From Micromonospora_G sp044458865 (GTDB lineage Bacteria > Actinomycetota > Actinomycetes > Mycobacteriales > Micromonosporaceae), in contig NZ_JBITIH010000010.1 of the NCBI RefSeq assembly GCF_044458865.1, forward strand, positions 62,001 to 126,000: 64,000 bases of DNA. Reading direction: 5' to 3'. Shown here in pieces: positions 41,474 to 49,600 of this stretch (its first letter is position 1; the number at the start of each line of letters is the position of its first letter). The notes beneath the pieces are model-generated. The model was given only the letters and a program-made list of their open reading frames with translations, was not told the DNA's origin and searched no databases. The position numbers were made by a program, and so were the translations under genes.

Positions 41474-42331
41474 GTGTCCGGACGCCCGATCGTCGCCGTG
41501 CTGGGCCGGGGCGTGGTGCCGGCCGACGAACCGGTCGTGCGCGCCGACGACCGGGGGGTGCTGCACGGCGACGGCCTCTTCGAGACCATGCACGTACGCG
41601 GCGGTCGGCCGTGGCTGCGCAACGAACACCTGACCCGGCTCGCCAACGCCGCCGCCGCGGTCGATCTGCTGCTGCCCGACGCCACCGCGCTCGCCGCACT
41701 GCTGGACGAGATCTGTGCGCACTGGCCGGCACAGGCCGAGGGGGCACTCCGGCTGGTCTGCACCCGTGGGCCGGAGGAGGGCGGTCCCGCCACCGTCTTC
41801 GCCACCCTGTCGGAGGTCGCACCCGCGCTTCGCCTGGCCCGGACCGCCGGCGTCAGCGTCGCCACGCTGCCGCTGGGCGTACCGGCCGGGGCCCGCGCCG
41901 GGCTACCCTGGCTGCTCGCCGGGGTCAAGTCCACCTCGTACGGGGTGAGCCTGGCGGCCCGCCGTTGGGCCGCCGCGAACGGGGTCGACGACGTGCTCTG
42001 GACCTCGACCGACGGCTACGCCCTGGAGGGGCCGTCGGCCAGCCTGGTCTGGTTGGCCGGCGACACGCTCTGTACGGTGCCGCCCGCCAGCACCGGCATC
42101 CTGCCCGGGGTGACCGCCAACTGGCTGCTCGCCCACGCCGGTTCGCTCGGTTGGTCGGCCGAGGAACGCCTGGTGACCCCGGCGGAGCTGCGTGAGGCGG
42201 CCTGCGGCGGCGCCTGGTTCACCTCGTCCGTACGCGGCCTGGCGGAGGTGCGGTCGCTGGACGGCATGCCGTTGCCGCCCAGCCCGCACAGCCGAGACCT
42301 GCTCGATCTCCTGGGTTTCCCGGCGGCCTGA
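41474..42331 (+). CDS. aminotransferase class IV (aminodeoxychorismate lyase/BCAT-like)
   Basis: A 285-aa PLP fold-type IV enzyme. RADDRGVLHGDGLFETMHV is the N-terminal signature, the PLP-binding lysine is in LAGVKSTSYG, and phosphate-binding residues are in ALEGPSASLVWL and STGILPGVTANWLL. Motifs suit 4-amino-4-deoxychorismate lyase (PabC, folate synthesis) as well as D-amino acid or branched-chain transaminases; the short length favours PabC. Its folate link would fit its neighbour YgfZ. GTG start; equivalent to Rv0812. Confidence 0.9.
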   Translation: MSGRPIVAVLGRGVVPADEPVVRADDRGVLHGDGLFETMHVRGGRPWLRNEHLTRLANAAAAVDLLLPDATALAALLDEICAHWPAQAEGALRLVCTRGPEEGGPATVFATLSEVAPALRLARTAGVSVATLPLGVPAGARAGLPWLLAGVKSTSYGVSLAARRWAAANGVDDVLWTSTDGYALEGPSASLVWLAGDTLCTVPPASTGILPGVTANWLLAHAGSLGWSAEERLVTPAELREAACGGAWFTSSVRGLAEVRSLDGMPLPPSPHSRDLLDLLGFPAA

Positions 42332-42353
42332 CCTGATCGGGCCGGTGACCTGC

Positions 42354-42962
42354 TCAGCCGCCGACGCGGATGAGGCGGGCGGAGAGGTGGGGCACCAGGG
42401 GCTGGCCGACGGCGGCCATCTCCTGGGCGTAGAGCAGGGCACCCTCGACGATGCCGAAGAGCCGGTGACCGGCGGTGACCTCCTTCGCGGTGGAGGTGCG
42501 CACCACCGCGTCGGTGACGAGTTCGAGCCGGGTGCCGGTGACCTTGCCGACGTGCAGTTCCATGATCCCGGTCGGGGTGGTCAGCAGCGCCTCGATCTCG
42601 TCGGTCGCCCGCTCCCCGTCCATCACCGGCCGCCACCAGCCCACCTCACGGCCGGCCGGCCGGATCGGGCGGCTCTCCTCGTCGAGCAGCCAGGCCCTCG
42701 ACTCGTAGCTGAGGAACGGCCGCCCGTCGTGGCTGATCTTGATTTCCTGGGCGTAGTCGAAGTCGTCGACCGTGGGATAGCCGCCGCGTCCACGTCCGCG
42801 CCAGAGTCCGACGTACGGGAGCAGGCCGAGCAGGGCCGGGTGCAGGTCCGGACCGACCCGCAGGTCGTACGTCTCCTCGAACGGGTACGGCTCGACCGGC
42901 GGCGCGTTCAGCCACGGCGGCGGTGCCATCGGATTGTCCGGGGACGTACTCTCCGCGTTCAC
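42354..42962 (-). CDS. nitrobindin-like heme/FABP family protein (peroxynitrite isomerase)
   Basis: A 202-aa protein of the bacterial nitrobindin family (formerly FABP family/DUF1794). The fold signature GLWRGRGRGGYPTVDDF is near residue 50, and the C-terminal PHLSARLIRV carries the histidine that ligates heme iron in characterised nitrobindins, which isomerise peroxynitrite to nitrate. The N-terminal 35 residues are extra. GTG start overlaps the stop of a 34-aa membrane protein gene (GTGA), so the two are coupled. Equivalent to Rv0813c. Confidence 0.92.
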   Translation of the reverse strand: MNAESTSPDNPMAPPPWLNAPPVEPYPFEETYDLRVGPDLHPALLGLLPYVGLWRGRGRGGYPTVDDFDYAQEIKISHDGRPFLSYESRAWLLDEESRPIRPAGREVGWWRPVMDGERATDEIEALLTTPTGIMELHVGKVTGTRLELVTDAVVRTSTAKEVTAGHRLFGIVEGALLYAQEMAAVGQPLVPHLSARLIRVGG

Positions 42963-43063
42963 CAGCGTCCTCTCGAAATTCGTACCGCCAGATAGACCAG
43001 GCCACCGGCAAGCAGGCCGAAGCCCGCGACCAGCAGGCTTACGAACCCAATCTCGGTAACCAT
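42959..43063 (-). CDS. 34-aa single-pass membrane protein coupled to nitrobindin
   Basis: ATG at 43063 opens a frame of 34 codons: MVTEIGFVSLLVAGFGLLAG, then GLVYLAVRISRGRW and stop. About 23 residues form one strongly hydrophobic helix, with an acidic N-terminal side and a basic C-terminal side (positive-inside topology with the C-terminus in the cytoplasm). Its TGA overlaps the GTG start of the nitrobindin gene by 4 bp. A TAGGAT hexamer 9 nt before the ATG suggests a nearly leaderless transcript. No homologue can be named; a membrane tether or partner for the nitrobindin is possible. Confidence 0.75.
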   Translation of the reverse strand: MVTEIGFVSLLVAGFGLLAGGLVYLAVRISRGRW

Positions 43064-43072
43064 GACAAGGTC

Positions 43073-43082
43073 ATCCTATGCT
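43073..43082. promoter_or_regulatory. overlapping divergent -10 elements
   Basis: On the plus strand TATGCT (43077-43082) ends 7 nt before the dsrE ATG. On the minus strand TAGGAT (43078-43073) ends 9 nt before the small membrane protein ATG. The two share the bases T43077 and A43078, so one DNA opening event could serve transcription in both directions. Confidence 0.55.
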
Positions 43083-43089
43083 GGCCGGT

Positions 43090-43452
43090 ATGACACGCAC
43101 TCTGGTCGTCAAGGCCACCGCCGGCTCCGATTCGCCGGAACGGTGCGCCCAGGCGTTCACCGTGGCCGCGACGGCTGTCGCGGCGGGAGTGGACGTGTCG
43201 CTCTGGCTCACCGGCGAGTCGAGCTGGTTCGCCCTCCCCGGGCGTGCCGCCGAGTTCGAGTTGCCGCACTCCGCACCCCTGGCCGAACTGCTGCACGTGA
43301 TCCTGACCAGCGGGCGGGTCACCGTCTGCACCCAGTGCGCGGCCCGGCGGGAGATCGGTGAGACGGACGTGCTGCCCGGCGTACGGATCGCCGGGGCGGC
43401 GGCCTTCGTCGAGGAGGCAATGGCCGACGGCGCCCAGGCGCTGGTCTACTGA
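43090..43452 (+). CDS. DsrE family sulfur-related protein
   Basis: A 120-aa DsrE/DsrF-like protein. The fold pattern is VVKATAGSDSPERCAQAFTVAATA, then VDVSLWLTGESSW and a C-terminal helix FVEEAMADGAQALVY. Two cysteines in TVCTQCAARR occupy the region where sulfur-carrier cysteines lie in the family. Members shuttle sulfane sulfur or act as accessory proteins. The conserved block's rhodanese and DUF1416 genes lie 15 kb away, and mycothiol genes are in the same window. Transcript probably leaderless from TATGCT. Confidence 0.88.
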   Translation: MTRTLVVKATAGSDSPERCAQAFTVAATAVAAGVDVSLWLTGESSWFALPGRAAEFELPHSAPLAELLHVILTSGRVTVCTQCAARREIGETDVLPGVRIAGAAAFVEEAMADGAQALVY

Positions 43453-43494
43453 CCCGCCACGGCGACCGGCCCGGTCCGCCACCGGCGTGCCGCC

Positions 43495-44007
43495 TCACCG
43501 GAGCAGGTCCCGCCGCATCGCGGTACGCGGCCAGCGGTCCAGCCCGAGTGCGGTCTCCCGGTCCCGGATCGCCCGCAGGCCGGGCGTCAGTTCGTCGTCG
43601 GTGAGGATCCGGAAGCCACACCGTTCGTAGTAGGGCGCGTTCCACGGCACCTCGACGAAGGTGGTGAGGGTCAACGCCGGCATGCCCCGCCTGGCCGCCT
43701 CGCCCGCGAGATGCTCCAGCAGCCGCCGGCCCAGGCCACGTCGGGCATGCTCCGGGTGCACCGAGATCTGTTCGACGTGCAGGTTCCCGTCGACCTCCTC
43801 GACCAGCACGTACGCGATCGGCCGGTCGGTCTGATCGGCCGTGACCCAGGCCCGACCGTCCTGCTGGTACGGGGTGAGTTCGGCCGGTGTCGGCAGGTCG
43901 TTCTCAGCGATCTCCGCCATGTCGAGGTCGTGGAACACTCGGCCGGCGGCGTACTCGATCTCCAACAGCAGGGACAGCTCGCCGATGCGGGCGGGACGGA
44001 TGCGCAT
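43495..44007 (-). CDS. GNAT family N-acetyltransferase
   Basis: A 170-aa acetyltransferase. Motif A is VEQISVHPEHARRGLGRRLLEHL, containing the acetyl-CoA pyrophosphate loop (RRGLGR), and motif B covers LTTFVEVPWNAPYYERCGF. The substrate is unknown; the domain resembles those acting on amines or amino-acid derivatives. It begins 4 bp after the inositol monophosphatase stop, so the two genes are one operon. Confidence 0.9.
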   Translation of the reverse strand: MRIRPARIGELSLLLEIEYAAGRVFHDLDMAEIAENDLPTPAELTPYQQDGRAWVTADQTDRPIAYVLVEEVDGNLHVEQISVHPEHARRGLGRRLLEHLAGEAARRGMPALTLTTFVEVPWNAPYYERCGFRILTDDELTPGLRAIRDRETALGLDRWPRTAMRRDLLR

Positions 44008-44011
44008 CAGC

Positions 44012-44821
44012 TCATTCTGCTGGCTTCGAGGCGAACCCGGCCTCCCGCACCAGGGCGAGGACGGCCGGCAGCAACGCCTCGCCAGCGCCGATGGTCGCGC
44101 CCGATTCGGCGGTGTGCGGGCTGCCGTCCAGGTCGGCCAGGCGGGCGCCGGCCTCCGCGGCGATGATCACGCCCGCGCTGGTGTCCCAGGGCTTGTTACT
44201 GAGCATGACAAAGGCGTCCAGCCGTCCGTGGGCGAGCCAGGCCAGGTCGATCGCGGCGGAGCCGAACATCCGTACGCGCTGGGCCTGTTCGGCGAAGGCG
44301 GCGGTGATCGCGAGCCGGTGGGCGTTCCTGCCGGTGGCGTCCTCACCGACGGCGAAGTCCCCGAGCGCGACCAGCGCCTCGCCGAGATCGCTGGTGCGGC
44401 TGGCGTGGATCCGCTCGCCGTCGCAGAACGCGCCCTGCCCGAGTGCGGCGGAGTAGCGGTTGCCGAGGAACGGCAGGTCGATCACCCCGAGTACGGAGCG
44501 CCGGCGCGCGATCAGCCCGAGCGAGACGGCGCAGAGCGGCGACCCGTGCACGAAGTTGACCGTGCCGTCGACCGGGTCGAGTGACCAGGTGAGTTCGTCA
44601 CCCCCGCCACTGGTTCCTTCCTCCTCGCCGAGGAAGCCGACCTGCGGCGTACGTTCGGCCAGGAAGGCGCGGAGTTTCCGCTCGATGGCAAAGTCGACCT
44701 CGGAGGCCATGTCCCGGTCACCCTTGCCGGTCAGCACACCGGGTCGGAGGGTGCGCATCATGTCGCGGGCGAGGTCGACCGCCTCGTGCGCCACCGTGAG
44801 CAGGTCGCCGTACTCCGTCAT
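44012..44821 (-). CDS. inositol monophosphatase family protein
   Basis: A 269-aa Mg-dependent IMPase/FIG-family phosphatase. The metal motifs are FLGEEEG, LDPVDGTVNFVHG and NKPWDTSAG. It could release myo-inositol from inositol 1-phosphate, supplying inositol for phosphatidylinositol or mycothiol, but related enzymes act on histidinol phosphate or PAP. AGGTGTGGG precedes the ATG at 44821. It follows the membrane-anchored hypothetical by 86 bp and precedes a GNAT gene. Confidence 0.92.
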   Translation of the reverse strand: MTEYGDLLTVAHEAVDLARDMMRTLRPGVLTGKGDRDMASEVDFAIERKLRAFLAERTPQVGFLGEEEGTSGGGDELTWSLDPVDGTVNFVHGSPLCAVSLGLIARRRSVLGVIDLPFLGNRYSAALGQGAFCDGERIHASRTSDLGEALVALGDFAVGEDATGRNAHRLAITAAFAEQAQRVRMFGSAAIDLAWLAHGRLDAFVMLSNKPWDTSAGVIIAAEAGARLADLDGSPHTAESGATIGAGEALLPAVLALVREAGFASKPAE

Positions 44822-44907
44822 CCCACACCTCTCCGCACCCTGCGGTCCCCACAGATGATCGAACCACGCCGCCACCGGTCGTCGCTGACGCGGGCCCACG
44901 GAGACGG

Positions 44908-45792
44908 TCAGGGGCAGGGGGTCGTGGTGGAGACACGGGTTCCGGTCTCGGTCAACGTCACCACGACGCCGAGCGAAGCGGTGCGGTAGGCGTAGCTGTC
45001 GGGTTGGTCGGTGACGACGGTCGCACCGGGGCCGACGACCGGACCCAGGGTGGCGCCGAGCGGGGTGGTCGGAGTGCCCGGGACGGTCACCCGGGTGGTG
45101 CGGGCGACGCCGCCGGACGGACAACGGAGCGTGGGGTTGTCGTCGGCGAACTCGGGTGCCGACAGGCCGAGCGCGGTGAGCACCCGGACGGCCTCGTCGT
45201 TGAGCACGATGCCCATGAGGGTGTTGGCGAACTCGACGTCGGGACTGGGCCGGCAGCCGGTCTCGGCGGTGAATTCGACGACGCCGGGATCGGTGACGGC
45301 GCCGGAGATGACGACGAACTCGCCAGCGTCTGCGCGCAGCGTGTGCGTGTCGGTCTCCGGGCGGTGCCGTACGCGGGCGTGGTAATCGGCCGGCAGCCGC
45401 TCGGCGATCCGGTCGAGCAGGGCCGGCGCGTCGGCTTCGGCGGTACGCAGGGTGAGGATGCCGACCAGGTTGATCCCGTCGCGCATGGGGCTGATCCGGC
45501 AGCCCGGCTCCAGTTCCTGCCCGCCGATCTCGGCGACCACCTCCGGTCCGGCGCCGCTGAGCAACCGGCCGAGGGCCCGGTTCACCACCGGCATGGCCGC
45601 GACCACGTCACGCTGCTCACGCACGGTGGGCGCGTCGGTCCGGACCGAGACATACGCGACGAGCAGCAACAACACCGCCCAACCGGCCACACCGCCCAGC
45701 AGCCGGCGCCGTCGCTTTCCGGCCGGCGGCTCCGGTGCGGGTCGGCTGTCCGGCGGGGGAGGCGGGGCCGTGTCTGTCGTCACGACCGCCAT
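44908..45792 (-). CDS. single-pass membrane protein, unknown function
   Basis: A 294-aa protein with a proline-rich cytoplasmic N-terminus (about 1-30), one membrane helix (about 31-50, GVAGWAVLLLLVAYVSV) and an extracytoplasmic remainder. Two pairs of cysteines (EPGCRISP, ETGCRPSP, TLRCPSGG, TTTPCP) suggest disulfides. I recognise no domain. It lies 41 bp downstream of the first orphan regulator of the protease cassettes, on the same strand, so it may be co-transcribed and could act as an envelope partner or sensor. Confidence 0.7.
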   Translation of the reverse strand: MAVVTTDTAPPPPPDSRPAPEPPAGKRRRRLLGGVAGWAVLLLLVAYVSVRTDAPTVREQRDVVAAMPVVNRALGRLLSGAGPEVVAEIGGQELEPGCRISPMRDGINLVGILTLRTAEADAPALLDRIAERLPADYHARVRHRPETDTHTLRADAGEFVVISGAVTDPGVVEFTAETGCRPSPDVEFANTLMGIVLNDEAVRVLTALGLSAPEFADDNPTLRCPSGGVARTTRVTVPGTPTTPLGATLGPVVGPGATVVTDQPDSYAYRTASLGVVVTLTETGTRVSTTTPCP

Positions 45793-45833
45793 CGTGACAC
45801 GGAAGCACAGGTCAAAGTACGGCCGCCAGCCGG

Positions 45834-46316
45834 TCAGAGTGCGGGCAGCAGGCGGTAGCCGACGCCGCGTACGGTCTGCACCTGCGGACCGCCCTCGATC
45901 CCGCGCAGCTTGCGGCGCAGTCGTTTGATCGCGGAGTGCAGGATGGCCGTGTCCCCGAGGTAGGCCCCGCCCCAGACGGAGTCGAAGAGCCGCTCGTAGG
46001 TCCAGACCATCAGCGGTGGTCCGACCAGCCGCGCGAGCAGCTCCCGCTCCAGTCGGGTCAGCGCCAGCGGCTCACCCCGCCAGGTGACGAGGTGACCGCC
46101 GGGGTCGACGAGGAGTTCGCCGATGCTCACCGGCATCGAGGACGGCAGCGTCGTCGGTGAACCGGCATTCTCTGGTGGGAACAGCGTCGCCCGGAGTTCT
46201 GCCAGGTCAGCAACGATCAGTACGCGACCGAAGTCGTCGAGCCGACGCAGTACTCTTGCCCGTACGGCCGCGTCCGTGGATACACACACCACGAGTGGCA
46301 CCTCGGTCTCAGTCAA
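45834..46316 (-). CDS. orphan winged-helix regulator with truncated receiver (cassette 1)
   Basis: A 160-aa protein. The C-terminal 90 residues are an OmpR/PhoB-type winged helix (LVTWRGEPLALTRLERELLA, WGGAYLGDTAILHSAIKRLR, QVQTVRGVGYRL). The N-terminus (VPLVVCVSTDAAVRARVLRR, LIVADLAELRATLF) resembles only the first half of a receiver domain and lacks the acidic pair and phospho-aspartate, so it cannot be a normal phosphorylated receiver. The TTG at 46316 was chosen for its GGGGAGG site and alignment with the paralogue at 50881-51360. It is divergent from protease 1, with direct repeats between them. No histidine kinase is adjacent. Confidence 0.82.
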   Translation of the reverse strand: MTETEVPLVVCVSTDAAVRARVLRRLDDFGRVLIVADLAELRATLFPPENAGSPTTLPSSMPVSIGELLVDPGGHLVTWRGEPLALTRLERELLARLVGPPLMVWTYERLFDSVWGGAYLGDTAILHSAIKRLRRKLRGIEGGPQVQTVRGVGYRLLPAL

Positions 46317-46424
46317 CCCGAATCCTCCCCGTGCATCAGCTCGCACCAGCCAACGCGGTCGCAGCAACGGAGTCAACGGGGTGTGGGCGCCCTCCCCCAT
46401 TCAATGGGCACCCTCCCAGAAACG

Positions 46425-46468
46425 TCAAGATGCCTACCTTCAAGCTGAATACTGCCTTAATACTGCCT
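46425..46468. promoter_or_regulatory. 11-bp-period direct repeats upstream of protease 1
   Basis: Consecutive 11-bp units GAATACTGCCT (46447-46457) and TAATACTGCCT (46458-46468) are near-identical. A further TGCCT lies exactly 22 bp earlier at 46431, giving four phased units, of which one is degenerate. Head-to-tail sites at one helical turn are the classic target of OmpR/PhoB-type regulators. TTGATC (46479) begins 10 bp later and may be the -35 of the protease promoter. A dyad CATGGTCA-N9-TGACCATG follows at 46484-46508. Confidence 0.7.
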
Positions 46469-46638
46469 ACCTTTGGTCTTGATCATGGTCAAAACGCCCC
46501 TGACCATGTCATCTGGCAGGTGCGGAGTCGCTCTCCAAACTCGACACCCAACCCCGCACCCGCCGGCGGCGCCGGACATACCGGAGCAGCGTGATCGACG
46601 CTCCGGGCGAACCGTGGCGTCGCGAAGGTGGAGGAACC

Positions 46639-49600
46639 ATGACACACCGACTGGGACGCCGAGAGGCGAGCCGGTCCAGACTCTGGCGAACACTCGCACT
46701 GGTCTCGACCGTCGTCCTCGGCGTGACGGCACAACCGGCGATGGCCACGGCAGCCGGCCCAACCGCTCCGGTCAGCCCCCAGGTGATGACCGAACTGAGC
46801 ACGACAGGCAGCAGCAGCTTCCTGGTCTACCTTCGCGAACGCGCCCAGTTGGGCGACGCGGCGAAAGTACGGGACGCGGACGCCCGCGCCACCCAGGTCT
46901 ACCAGCAACTCACCGGCACCGCTGCCCGTACCCAGCGCGGGCTGCTTGACGTGCTGACCAAGCGCAAGGCCCGGTACGAGGCGTTCTGGATCGCCAACGC
47001 GATCCAGGTCAAGGGCGACAAGGCGCTGGTCGACGCGATCGCGGCCCGACCCGAGGTGGAGCGGATCGAGCCGGCGCGCACGTACGAACTGGTCGAGCCG
47101 AAGTCGACCAAGGCCGCGCCGCAGGACGTGACCGGCGTCGCGTGGGGTCTCACCAACATCGGCGCCCCCCGGGTCTGGTCCGAGTACGCCGACCGGGGCG
47201 AGGGCCTCGTCATCGCCAACATCGACTCCGGCGTGCAGTTCGACCACCCGGCGCTGGTCAACTCCTACCGCGGCAACCTCGGCGACGGCACCTTCGACCA
47301 CAACTACAACTGGTTCGACCCGGCCGGTGTCTGCGCCGAGCAGGCGCCCTGCGACAACCAGGGCCACGGCAGTCACACCATGGGCACGATGGTGGGCGAC
47401 GACGGTGCCGGCAACCAGGTCGGCGTCGCCCCCGGTGCGAAGTGGATGGCGGCCAAGGGCTGCGAGAGCAGCAGTTGCTCGAACGAGTCGCTGATGGCCG
47501 CCGGCCAGTGGATCCTCGCCCCGACCGACCTCAACGGCGAGAACCCCCGGCCGGACCTGCGTCCCGACATCGTGAACAACTCCTGGGGCGGTGACCAGAA
47601 CGACCTCTGGTACCAGCAGACCATCGCCGCCTGGCGGGCCGCCGGCATCTTCCCCACCTTCGCCGCCGGCAACGACGGCGAGTTCGGCTGCAACACGGCG
47701 AACTCCCCCGGCGACAACCCCGGGGCGTACGCGGTCGGCGCGTACGACGTCGACAACAACATCGCCGAGTTCTCCAGCCGAGGACCGTCCCTGGTGGACG
47801 GCCAGCCGAACCCGAACATCGCGGCGCCCGGGGTCGACATCATCTCCACCCTCCCCGGCAGCGAGTACGGCATCATGAGCGGCACCTCGATGGCAGCACC
47901 GCACCTCTCCGGCGCGGTGGCCCTGGTCTGGTCGGCGGCACCGGTGCTGCGCGGCGACGTGGCCGCCACGGAGAAGCTGCTCGACGAGACCGCGACCGAC
48001 GTCGAGTCGCTGAGCTGCGGCGGAACCGCGGCCGACAACAACAACTTCGGCGAGGGCAGGCTCGACGTGTTCAAGGCGGTCGAGACCGCGCCACGCGGCC
48101 CGGCCACCAAGATCACCGGTGTGGTCAGCGACGCCGGCAGCGGCGCACCGGTCACCGGCGCCTCGGTCCGGGTGGAGGGCCGCACCGCTCTCACCGACCA
48201 ACTCGGCCACTACACCCTGCCGGTCGTCACCGGAACGTACCCGGTCACCGTCGAGGCGTACGGCTTCGCCAGCAAGAACGCGACGGTGGTCGCCACCGGA
48301 AGCACCGTGACCCAGGACTTCGCGTTGTCCGCGCGACCCATGGTGACCCTCTCCGGAAAGGTCACCGACGGCTCCGGCCAGGGCTGGCCGCTCTACGCCC
48401 GGATCGAGGTCGCCGGTCGTCCCGGCGGGCCGGTCTTCACCGACCCGGCCACCGGCCGCTACTCGGTCACCGTGCCGAGCGGCGGAACACAGCGGCTCAC
48501 CACGACCGCCGTCTCCGCCGGCTACCGGAGCGTCTCCACCGAGGTCACGGTGGCGAACCGGGCCAAGACCACGAACATCGCCGTCCCGACGGCGGTCTCC
48601 TGCGACCTGCCCGGCTACACCGCCGGCGTCGGCCGGACCGTGCTCTCGGAGGGCTTCGACGGCACCGGCACCCCGGCCGGCTGGTCGGTGGTCAACCGGG
48701 CCGACACCGGCTGGGCCTTCGACAATCCGCGCAACCGGCAGAACCTGACCGGCGGCACCGGCGGCTTCGCGATCGCCGACAGCGACGGCTTCGGCTTCGG
48801 GCACACCCAGGACACCGACCTGGTCAGCCCGATCCTCGACCTCAGCACGGTCAACGCGCCCGTCCTCCGCTTCGCCAGCGACCTGTACGTGGCCGGCAAC
48901 GGCGACGCGGCCAGCATCGACGTCTCGACCAACGGTGGCGCCACCTGGGTCGGTGTCGCGATGCAGGAGGTCTCCCGGCGCGGCCCGGCGGCCGAGGAGG
49001 TGCCCCTGCCCGCCCTCGCCAACCAGGCGAGCGCGCAGATCCGGTTCCGCTACCGGGGCGACTACTCGTGGTGGTGGCAGCTCGACGACATCCAGGTGGT
49101 CGATCGCAGTTGCACCCCGGTCCCCGGTGGTCTGGTCACCGGTTTCACGTCCGACGCCAACACCGGCGCCGGGGTGAACGGGGTCGCGGTCAGCAGTCCG
49201 GACCGGCCGGCCGAGCGGGCCGTCTCGGCGGCCACCCCGGAGGACCGCAACGCCCCGGACGGGTTCTACTCGTTCTTCTCCACCCTGGTCGACGGCAAGC
49301 ACTCCTTCGTGGCGAGCGCGGCGCCGTACCAGGACCGGAAGAAGACCAGCACGATCACCGACGGCGGCACGCGTCGGGTCGACTTCGACCTGAAGATCGG
49401 CCGGATCGCGCTGAACACCACCGAGATCAAGAGCACCCAGCCGTACGGCAGCAGCCGTAACGCCGAGGTCACGGTCACCAACACCGGCAGCGCCCCGATC
49501 ACCGTCGAGGTGCTGGAACGCGACGGCGGCTTCGCCACACTCGCCACCGGCAAGGGTGCCCCGCTGACCGAGTACGCGGTGCCGAAGGTCAGCGCCGGCA

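Noticed and set aside
46489..49302. A 937-codon open frame antisense to protease 1
   Set aside because: Same reason; the sense strand encodes an intact S8 protease with all catalytic residues in register.
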